Assembly (NCBI GenBank): GCA_030624545.1
Contig: JAUXJX010000167.1
Location: 1 to 5,426 of the forward strand
DNA from: Bacteroidota bacterium
GTDB lineage: Bacteria > Zhuqueibacterota > JdFR-76 > DREG01
Length of the DNA: 5,426 bases
Direction of reading: 5' to 3'
The notes below the pieces were generated by a model, which saw only the letters and a program-made list of their open reading frames with translations, made no database searches and was not told where the DNA came from. The stretch's first letter is position 1. The number at the start of each line of letters is the position of its first letter. Made by a program: the position numbers and the translations under genes. Shown here piece after piece: positions 1 to 5,426 of this stretch.

Positions 1-407
1 GCATCATTATGTTCCACGCCAAAGGCTCCCGGGTCGTCCAGGGCGCGATTGCCCACCAGGAATAGTGGCGGCAGCCGATCCGTTGCCGTTACCACCAGTG
101 CCTCGAAACCGTACATCCAGCCCGTGCCGCTACTGCCGGCAAACGCCCGCGCTCCGACGGAGCTGGCATGTTTGACAATTTCAAATTGGGAGTGCTCACT
201 GTCGGCAATGATATATTCCGCATCGAGCTGCCCATCCGCGATGATTTTGGAGAGCAGATCCATCACCTCGGTGTACGGTCGAATGGGATAAGCGGCGATG
301 ACATCTACATCGGCCAACCTCACGGCATGAGACACAGCTTGGCAGCCGGTTAATAAGTCCTCTCGTTCCCATACTTGATCTTCCTGCTTTGCCTGAGCCT
401 GTGTCAT
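1..407 (-). CDS. porA: 2-oxoacid (pyruvate-type):ferredoxin oxidoreductase alpha subunit, 5' part (runs off the left edge)
   Basis: Partial gene: 135 complete codons are visible and the frame is open to the window edge. Full PorA proteins are about 390 residues, so roughly a third is present. In the family this subunit carries the pyrimidine-binding domain of the thiamine diphosphate site and part of the 2-oxoacid pocket, and works with beta, gamma and delta chains in the cytoplasm. Visible landmarks: a GCQAV helix start (21-25), AYPIRPYT (39-46), DSEHS (69-73; E71 aligns with the Glu that activates the cofactor's aminopyrimidine ring), SSGTG (92-96), and NRALDDPG (120-127; R121 aligns with the conserved substrate-binding Arg). 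The start ATG overlaps the porGD stop as ATGA and has AGGAGGG 10 bases upstream. Odd point: R43 replaces the usual Thr of YPITP, so the substrate may not be pyruvate. Family assignment is firm, substrate uncertain. The visible motifs are by-eye alignments from memory. Confidence 0.9.
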   Translation of the reverse strand, partial: MTQAQAKQEDQVWEREDLLTGCQAVSHAVRLADVDVIAAYPIRPYTEVMDLLSKIIADGQLDAEYIIADSEHSQFEIVKHASSVGARAFAGSSGTGWMYGFEALVVTATDRLPPLFLVGNRALDDPGAFGVEHND

Positions 408-1588
408 TTTACTTTTGCCCTCCTCTTTGGCTTTCCCTCCAAATTCGCTGGCACCGTGGTCGCTTCTTGAAATTCCATACCCTCGCCGGTCACATGAGAG
501 TAGTGCACCCGCTGATTGCCCTTCTTCTCTTCCGCCCACTTTATGTAGCCTTCAGGATCGCGTTTGTGATGCTCCCATGGGCTGCTGTTATCCTCAAACT
601 GCAGTTCATCCACCATGACGATACACTCGGTTTCGGGACAAACAGCCGCACATTTGTGGCATCCGGTGCAATACTCGTAGTGGATGTCGTAGAGACCATC
701 ATCCGTGGGATCGAAACATCCATCGGGGCAATCCAGCCAGCAGAGAGTGCATTTGATGCAAAGATCAAATCGAACCACCGGCCGTTGGGTTTTGCTGGTA
801 CCGCGTTTGAACATCTCATTGCGGGCCTGGCCTCTCGGTCCTATCTCGAAGGCCCGGGGCACAGCCGGCACCACCACGCCTCCTTCTTCAAACTCGTGCC
901 ACTTGGGCAATTCCGGTATTTTGTAGGGCCAGTCGATGCCTTCCTGCTGACTTACCATTTTGGTGTTCCGAAGTGTTGCGTCATAGGCTTCCCGCGCCGC
1001 ATCTGCTCGATATTTTTCCTTGGTTTTGTCTAACAAGTACTCTTCCACGGCTCCGATAGAGATGATACCAGGATCAACAGCAGCGATGGCGCCGAGACAG
1101 CGCTCGCGGGTGAGGTCATCCTTGAAGACCCACATTCCGGACAAACTGGCATCTCCCTCCAGGGTTGCCAGGCGATAGGTGAAAGGTTTCCTGGCGACGA
1201 ATTTGAGAAGATCATTATGGTCCTTGCGAGTTATTACTACCAGGCCTCCTTTTTCTCGAACCTTCTCGTTAATGGCCCGCACGCCGTGCCACCCCCAGGG
1301 CTCTACACCCTTCACCATGCTGTCATCGACGACTAAAGAAACATCGGCCTCGTCGATGTCCATCTTTGCGCCACACTCGGCCTCCAATTCCTCCTCTGAG
1401 AGATCCGGTGAAACGAAGGCGAAATATTTGCAGGGAATCCCGTTCCGCTCCGGTGAATCGCTGTAACGGCCATTGGAGAATGCCACTTTCCCCATGCGGC
1501 TGGCGATCATGACGATATCGCTGCCGATGTATTTTCCAAGGTTTTTCTGAAATATCCCTCTGTAGTTAACCTCGACCCGTTTGATCAT
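404..1588 (-). CDS. porGD: Fused gamma-delta subunit of 2-oxoacid:ferredoxin oxidoreductase (PorG domain + 2x[4Fe-4S] ferredoxin PorD domain)
   Basis: 394 residues that join two chains that are separate in the classical four-subunit enzyme (gamma about 180-200, delta about 100). Residues 1-190 are a PorG domain: RGIFQKN (10-16) sits where GRGGQG is expected, SPERNGIPCKYFAF (45-58) matches the family's GPERRGAP segment, then a Rossmann-like part with VVDDSMV (86-92) and AVDPGIISIGAVEEYL (170-185). A linker of about 80 residues leads to the PorD domain. It opens with RPVV (269-272), then C277-x2-C280-x2-C283-x3-C287-P and C307-x2-C310-x2-C313-x3-C317-P, eight cysteines for two [4Fe-4S] clusters; CWLDCPD is typical of PorD. 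C291 and C322 are extra. A tail of about 70 residues ends in a basic stretch (KPKRRAKVK). The delta part should pass electrons from the catalytic alpha/beta chains to ferredoxin. The start has a strong AAGGAG site; the stop overlaps porA by 4 bases. The domain calls are firm; the fusion is intact, with no sign of frameshift. Confidence 0.93.
   Translation of the reverse strand: MIKRVEVNYRGIFQKNLGKYIGSDIVMIASRMGKVAFSNGRYSDSPERNGIPCKYFAFVSPDLSEEELEAECGAKMDIDEADVSLVVDDSMVKGVEPWGWHGVRAINEKVREKGGLVVITRKDHNDLLKFVARKPFTYRLATLEGDASLSGMWVFKDDLTRERCLGAIAAVDPGIISIGAVEEYLLDKTKEKYRADAAREAYDATLRNTKMVSQQEGIDWPYKIPELPKWHEFEEGGVVVPAVPRAFEIGPRGQARNEMFKRGTSKTQRPVVRFDLCIKCTLCWLDCPDGCFDPTDDGLYDIHYEYCTGCHKCAAVCPETECIVMVDELQFEDNSSPWEHHKRDPEGYIKWAEEKKGNQRVHYSHVTGEGMEFQEATTVPANLEGKPKRRAKVK
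418..424 (-). promoter_or_regulatory. Ribosome binding site of porA inside porGD
   Basis: The minus strand reads AGGAGGG, followed by ten bases (CAAAAGTAAA) and the ATG at 407. The site lies within the last codons of porGD, so porA is probably translated by ribosomes terminating at the overlapping TGA and re-initiating, assisted by this site. It supports the chosen porA start. Confidence 0.75.
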
Positions 1589-1596
1589 TAATAGGT

Positions 1597-1602
1597 CTCC
1601 TT
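1597..1602 (-). promoter_or_regulatory. Ribosome binding site of porGD
   Basis: AAGGAG on the minus strand, eight bases before the ATG at 1588. A near-perfect Shine-Dalgarno at ideal spacing fixes the start of porGD and shows the host uses canonical ribosome binding. Confidence 0.85.
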
Positions 1603-1666
1603 AGATTGGGGTAGTCTTTTGTGGCGCAATAACCGATTTTTGTTTTCAATTCTTAAAAACTGATGC

Positions 1667-1695
1667 AATATGCACGAAAATTATTCGAGACGCAA
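1667..1695 (-). promoter_or_regulatory. Weak sigma70-like promoter candidate for the por operon
   Basis: The minus strand has TTGCGT (1695-1690; 3 of 6 consensus), a 17-base spacer and CATATT (1672-1667; 4 of 6), which would start transcription near 1660 and leave a leader of about 70 bases. The 139-base gap between the protease stop and porGD is AT-rich and shows no hairpin-plus-T-tract terminator, so read-through from the protease gene is also possible. The match is weak and could be chance. Confidence 0.25.
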
Positions 1696-1727
1696 GAATT
1701 TATTTCAGGGATCTTGACTTCGTTCTC

Positions 1728-4700
1728 CTATTTCCGCGATCCCGTCTTCGATTTCCCCGCTCCTCCATTTGTCATTTTTTCATAGTCGAAGGATTTATCC
1801 GGATAGGGCGGAGCCGACGGCACCGGCACAGGATTCAAGCGAATCTGTTCCTGCAAATATTCGATTGCAGCTGCCAGCTGCGCGTCCTCTCCCTTATACG
1901 AGGCATGGGGAAGATTATCCACAACGGTATCAGGCTCTACCCCATGACCTTCAATTAGCCATTCGCCCTCCGGGCCGTAGACCCCGGTCTGAGGCGCCCT
2001 GGCGATGCCTCTATCCACAAGTCTGGTATTATTCGAAAGCCAGATCTCTCCGCCCCAGGTGCGGGTACCGATGACCTTGCCCAAGCCAAGTCTGCGAAAT
2101 CCTTCGGCGAAGGCTTCACCGTCGGAGGCAGTTCGCTCATTGCAAAGCACAACCATGTGTCCCCTGAATGCATATTGCATATTCCAGTATGGCTTGCCAA
2201 CCCGGGGCTGCCAGTAAAACCAGGCCTTTCGCAGCAGTTTCTCCAAAATCCAACTGTCGATGTTTCCGCCGCGGTTGTGGCGAACGTCTATGATCAAGCC
2301 CTTTCGATCGAAGACGGGATAAAAATTGCGCACCCACTCCGAATAATTGCCACCGCCCATGGCGCGCAGATGAACATAGCCAATCTCCCCATCTCCTTTG
2401 TCCTCGACAATAAGCCGGCGGGTATATTCCCATTCGTCGTAACGGAGATTGGTCTCCGTTCTTGGCGATATGGGCTTCACGACGGCGCTGAATTCGTTTC
2501 CTGAAGGGATCGATTTCATCTGCAAAAGAACCTGTTGACCGGCTTGATTCTTCAACAGGATTGCAGGATGATCCACCGAGAGCGTAGGAACACCATTGAT
2601 GGCAACGAGGATATCCCCTTCCTTGATATTGTGTTCGGGCCTTGCCAACGGGGAAAGGCGATCAAGATAGTCCGGTTCGGACCGGTAAATGTGGTCTATG
2701 CGGTAGCCGCCGGCAGCTTCATCACGAATAAGCCTGGCGCCAAGAGACGCGGGACTGATCTGATCATCTCCCTGGCGAAAGTCTCCTCCCCTCACATTCA
2801 TGTGGAGCGCAGAAAGCTCGCCGACAATTTGACCGATGAGGTCGTTCAGTTCTGCCCGGTCTGCCACCCTCTCGACTAAAGGAAGATGCTTGTCCAGTAA
2901 TCCCTGCCAGTCGATTCCGTGAAGATTGCGGTCATAGAAATAGTCCCGCTCCATGCGCCAGGCATCCACGAACATCTGCCGCCATTCTTCACTTGGATCA
3001 ACCAAAAAGGTCCAATTCTTTAGATTCACTTTGCCTTTATCCAATTTGGCCGGCGCGCTGGCGGAGGCGTCCAGAACGTAAATAGTGTCGCCCTTGCGAA
3101 GCAAGATTTTTTTGCCGTCGTCGGAAAGATCATAAGTCCTGATGTCTTCCACCAGAGTCTTGGGCTTTTCGTCTTGATTGCCGATATCCAGGGCCATTAG
3201 ATTGCGTTTTCCCTGGATGGACGTCTCGCGCTCCGTCCAAAACAATTTTTTCTCGCCAACAGCCAGATTGCCATAATTTCCCGGTGACACCGGCACTTCC
3301 AGGATGCGGCCTTGCAGCCCACCTAGATCGAGAGTTACTTCAACAGTCTTGTTGGAGTCATCATCCTTGGACTTTTTCCCGTTTTCACTTTTGCTTTCAT
3401 TTTCTTCGTCCGCGAGAAGAAGTTCGTCTGTTGGACGAAATGGGGATCGGAGATCTTTTGCCAGAGGCACTATATAAATCTTTGTGGTTTTGTCGAAGAA
3501 CGGCTCCGGCTGTCGCGAGCCCCACGGACTTCCTACCAGGGATCGGAAATGCCGGTCCGAAAGAAAGTAAAGCCATTTCCCATCCGGACTCCATGCCGGA
3601 TCGTAGCTGTCAACTCTATCGCCGGTTAATTCGGTCCTGCTGCCATCAGTGAGATGATATAACATGATCTGCGCGTGTTGATTATCTGCAGTGGCGCCGT
3701 AAGCCAGCCATTTGCTGTCCGGTGACCAACTGAGGTCGAAGAAATTCCATCTGTCTGAAACAGCAACCCTTGTCGATTTTTTTGATTTGAGATCACGCAG
3801 CCAGAGCTGCTGGTCTTTGTCCGTATAAGCAACCCAGTTGCCGTCCGGCGATGGAACACCTTCGTAGCGGAACACATTACCGTCATTGGTCAGCATTTCG
3901 GGCTGTCCGATACCGTCGGCCGGGACTTTCCAGAATTCAAATTCACCCGTCTCATCCGAAAGAAGCAGAAGCGATGTGCCGTCCGGCAAAAACCGGGCAT
4001 TGCGATAGCGAACTCCATTTTTTCGGGTCGCCTCGACAAGTCTTCCCTGTTCAGCAGGAGCGACGAAGACCCGGCCGCGGGAAGTGAGTGAAATCCTGTC
4101 GCCGTTCGGAGAAATGTGCACGTCTGTCAAATAGTCCGAGGGATCCTTAATCCACTTCTCCCGTCTTTGATCGAAATCAGAAGCCAACGAGATTGTCAGT
4201 GACCGATCGCTACCGGTTTCGATTTCAAAGAGATGCAAATCAGCCCCAAGCTGATAGACAACTCTGCCCTGATGAAGTGCCGGTGATTGGATATCCCAGC
4301 CCCGGTGGGAGGTGTGCTGGAGCAGGTCGCTGCCGTTTTCGTTCATCGACCAGAGATTCATGGTGCCGTCCCGGTCGCTGACGAAATAAATCCTGCCTTC
4401 CCACCACATCGGATCTTTGCTCGTGCCCGGGTAATCGCTCGTCAGTGGAATGGCCTCCTGTTCAGCCGAGGCGAATTTCCATAGATTTTGCGCAGTGCCG
4501 CCCTTGTAGCGTTTCGTTCTGCTGCCCTGAAATGCCAGGCGCGTGAAGAACAGGGTTTCGCCCGCCGGTCCAAACACGCCATCACTGGCTTGACTTAAGG
4601 GAATCATTTCCATTTCGTTGGTTTGTAGATCGATAGCGGCGAGCTGGCTGTTCGGCAGCGTGGAATAATGCCGCGTGCTGTAAATAATATTCCCGTCGGG

Positions 4701-5042
4701 CGACCAGCCGACAACGTACGCACTTTCTCCATCATAGGTTCTGCGCGTTGGCAGCCCGCCTTGCGTCGGCATGGTGTAGACTTCGGTCGGGCCTTCATAC
4801 TGGGCTGAAAAGGCCAGCAGCTTTCCATCCGGTGAGATTGCGGCGTTAGTTTCAGAGCCATGATGGGTGGTTAATCTCTGGGCGACACCACCTTGAATGC
4901 CGACTTTCCACAAATCCCCTTCGGAAGTAAACACAATGGTTTCTCCATGGATGGCCGGGAAGCGGTAATAACCCTGCGGCGACTGGGCCTGAATAACGAG
5001 GGGATATATAATGAAAAGAACGAACACGATTTTTCGATTCAT
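1728..5042 (-). CDS. Secreted tricorn-like S41 serine protease (TolB-type propellers, PDZ, split S41 core)
   Basis: 1104 residues, close to the usual 1050-1100 for bacterial tricorn homologues. Residues 1-19 are a signal peptide (basic NRK, hydrophobic core, IQA before Q20), so the mature protein is extracytoplasmic, unlike cytosolic archaeal tricorn. Propeller blades with the SPDG-type turn recur at 70-73, 114-117, 311-314, 353-355, 398-401, 440-443 and 485-488, making two propellers (about 25-300 and 305-675) thought to thread peptides to the active site. The S41 core begins near 684; GELSALH ends in H747, a PDZ domain follows (about 766-860, with IKEGDILVAINGVP at 806-819), then DVRHNRGG (919-926), TASDGE with nucleophile S973 (971-976) and IEGHGVEPD with E1031 (1030-1038). 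These align with tricorn His746, Ser965 and Glu1023; tricorn Ser745 is L746 here. An acidic/Ser/Lys-rich insert lies at 545-566. The frame is open to 5264, but M at 5042 was chosen for its GGAG site and signal peptide. Role: oligopeptide degradation in the periplasm or outside; substrate unknown. Confidence 0.93.
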   Translation of the reverse strand: MNRKIVFVLFIIYPLVIQAQSPQGYYRFPAIHGETIVFTSEGDLWKVGIQGGVAQRLTTHHGSETNAAISPDGKLLAFSAQYEGPTEVYTMPTQGGLPTRRTYDGESAYVVGWSPDGNIIYSTRHYSTLPNSQLAAIDLQTNEMEMIPLSQASDGVFGPAGETLFFTRLAFQGSRTKRYKGGTAQNLWKFASAEQEAIPLTSDYPGTSKDPMWWEGRIYFVSDRDGTMNLWSMNENGSDLLQHTSHRGWDIQSPALHQGRVVYQLGADLHLFEIETGSDRSLTISLASDFDQRREKWIKDPSDYLTDVHISPNGDRISLTSRGRVFVAPAEQGRLVEATRKNGVRYRNARFLPDGTSLLLLSDETGEFEFWKVPADGIGQPEMLTNDGNVFRYEGVPSPDGNWVAYTDKDQQLWLRDLKSKKSTRVAVSDRWNFFDLSWSPDSKWLAYGATADNQHAQIMLYHLTDGSRTELTGDRVDSYDPAWSPDGKWLYFLSDRHFRSLVGSPWGSRQPEPFFDKTTKIYIVPLAKDLRSPFRPTDELLLADEENESKSENGKKSKDDDSNKTVEVTLDLGGLQGRILEVPVSPGNYGNLAVGEKKLFWTERETSIQGKRNLMALDIGNQDEKPKTLVEDIRTYDLSDDGKKILLRKGDTIYVLDASASAPAKLDKGKVNLKNWTFLVDPSEEWRQMFVDAWRMERDYFYDRNLHGIDWQGLLDKHLPLVERVADRAELNDLIGQIVGELSALHMNVRGGDFRQGDDQISPASLGARLIRDEAAGGYRIDHIYRSEPDYLDRLSPLARPEHNIKEGDILVAINGVPTLSVDHPAILLKNQAGQQVLLQMKSIPSGNEFSAVVKPISPRTETNLRYDEWEYTRRLIVEDKGDGEIGYVHLRAMGGGNYSEWVRNFYPVFDRKGLIIDVRHNRGGNIDSWILEKLLRKAWFYWQPRVGKPYWNMQYAFRGHMVVLCNERTASDGEAFAEGFRRLGLGKVIGTRTWGGEIWLSNNTRLVDRGIARAPQTGVYGPEGEWLIEGHGVEPDTVVDNLPHASYKGEDAQLAAAIEYLQEQIRLNPVPVPSAPPYPDKSFDYEKMTNGGAGKSKTGSRK

Positions 5043-5048
5043 TTTTAT

Positions 5049-5052
5049 CTCC
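5049..5052 (-). promoter_or_regulatory. Ribosome binding site that decides the protease start
   Basis: GGAG on the minus strand, six bases (ATAAAA) before the ATG at 5042. The next in-frame ATG upstream (5054) overlaps this site and has no purine-rich element of its own, and starting further upstream would bury the signal peptide. This supports 5042 as the true start. Confidence 0.75.
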
Positions 5053-5143
5053 ATTTTTGGTTGGAATTTGACCTGATGTAGGTAAGAAGTCCTTGCTTTT
5101 TCGATATGAATATTCCGAGAACGGACAAAAAACGGTTGCTCAC

Positions 5144-5173
5144 AATATAAATCTAATTCTCCAAAAACATCAA
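5144..5173 (-). promoter_or_regulatory. Candidate sigma70 promoter of the protease gene
   Basis: The minus strand reads TTGATG (5173-5168; 4 of 6 of TTGACA), an 18-base AT-rich spacer and TATATT (5149-5144; 5 of 6 of TATAAT). Predicted transcription start is near 5137, giving a leader of about 95 bases. It is the best -35/-10 pair I see in the upstream region, but AT-rich DNA yields such matches by chance and the host's sigma preferences are unknown. Confidence 0.4.
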
Positions 5174-5373
5174 GAGATTTTTTATTTGAGCACAGACAAA
5201 GAATTTTTATTGCATTGTTGCCTGCAGTTTTTAAATTGCTTGGTACGTTCCCGGATAATTCCAATGCATTTTGATTTCAGAGTTCTTTATTGTGCGCCAA
5301 GTGCAGAGTGATCTCATTCAACAAATGCTATGGTAGTGTCAAAAGTTTTATGAAAAAATAGGGTAGGAAATGA

Positions 5374-5409
5374 AACCACAGATCCGCCTGCGGCGGACAG
5401 GAACCACGG
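5374..5409. repeat. Palindrome flanked by a direct repeat; probable edge of a dispersed intergenic repeat
   Basis: A perfect 6-bp inverted repeat with a 3-base loop, TCCGCC-TGC-GGCGGA (5383-5397), lies between AACCACAG (5374-5381) and AACCACGG (5402-5409), which differ at one base and are spaced 28 bases apart. The block is GC-rich in an otherwise AT-rich spacer. 'AACCACRG' words with a CCGCC/GGCGG palindrome resemble multicopy intergenic elements I recall from several uncultured bacterial lineages. Only one copy is in the window, so the repeat status is inferred. The element may continue past 5426. Confidence 0.5.
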
Positions 5410-5426
5410 AGCAATTCTCTGGGCAC

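Larger units (their letters stand above)
5043..5426. other. Non-coding region upstream of the protease
   Basis: 384 bases with no credible gene on either strand. The short open frames here lack ribosome binding sites and recognisable protein sequence, and the stretch is clearly more AT-rich than the genes beside it. It holds the protease promoter candidate, its leader and, at the right end, a palindrome-containing repeat. No tRNA, riboswitch fold or terminator was recognised by eye. The region's right boundary, and the neighbouring gene there, lie outside the window. Confidence 0.7.

Noticed and set aside
389..1033. A 214-codon plus-strand open frame opposite porGD
   Set aside because: It lies antisense to a gene with unmistakable domains, its product has no recognisable motif, and it looks like a shadow of the porGD codons.
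1653..1671. Possible hairpin (GTTTT...AAAAC) as a terminator of the protease gene
   Set aside because: Only five A/T-dominated pairs with a long loop and no GC-rich stem; too weak to call.
1588..1728. Functional link between the protease and the por operon because of shared strand
   Set aside because: A 139-base gap, unrelated cell locations (exported versus cytoplasmic) and a separate promoter candidate make simple adjacency more likely.
5043..5264. A 74-residue N-terminal extension of the protease, starting at the ATG at 5264
   Set aside because: It would place the signal peptide internally, has no ribosome binding site that I can see, and reads through AT-rich promoter-like DNA. The ATG at 5042 has GGAG at six bases and begins a proper signal peptide.
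5093..5311. A 72-codon plus-strand open frame in the right non-coding region
   Set aside because: No ribosome binding site, no recognisable protein features, and it overlaps the protease promoter candidate.
5337..5342. A perfect -35 hexamer TTGACA on the minus strand
   Set aside because: No acceptable -10 hexamer at 16-18 bases (GAATGA and neighbours), and it lies about 300 bases from the protease start, whereas a better pair occurs at 5144-5173.

Overview
The window holds three genes, all on the minus strand, plus a 384-base non-coding stretch at the right edge. Read in the direction of transcription (right to left) they are: a secreted tricorn-type S41 protease, then a fused gamma/delta subunit of a 2-oxoacid:ferredoxin oxidoreductase, then the N-terminal third of the matching alpha subunit, cut by the left edge. 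Together the genes fill about 90% of the window.

Organism: probably an anaerobic, or at least ferredoxin-using, free-living bacterium of intermediate GC. A large exported TolB-propeller/PDZ/S41 protease with an 'IQAQ' signal-peptide end is common in the Bacteroidota/FCB lineages and related candidate phyla. However, all three genes have clear purine-rich Shine-Dalgarno sites, which argues against the class Bacteroidia, where such sites are usually weak or absent. I infer an FCB-like or candidate-phylum bacterium (KSB1/Calditrichota type), with low certainty.

Region 1-1588: the por genes. The porGD stop and the porA start overlap as ATGA, so they form one translationally coupled operon. The order gamma-delta-alpha is the first three quarters of the classical gamma-delta-alpha-beta order, so porB is expected just left of the window. 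The complex would interconvert a 2-oxoacid plus CoA with acyl-CoA, CO2 and reduced ferredoxin in the cytoplasm. Two features are unusual: the gamma domain has lost the glycine-rich GRGGQG signature, and the alpha subunit has Arg where classical pyruvate enzymes have Thr in YPITP.

Region 1589-1727: a short AT-rich gap with a strong ribosome binding site and a weak promoter candidate for the por genes. No terminator is visible.

Region 1728-5042: the protease, with signal peptide, two beta-propellers, PDZ domain and a split S41 core carrying His, Ser and Glu catalytic residues. Region 5043-5426: no gene, a reasonable promoter for the protease, and at the far right a small GC-rich palindrome between two near-identical 'aaccacag/aaccacgg' words that looks like the edge of a dispersed intergenic repeat. 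The protease and the por operon have no obvious functional link. I do not see a convincing new biological system here; the main points of interest are the divergent Por subunits.
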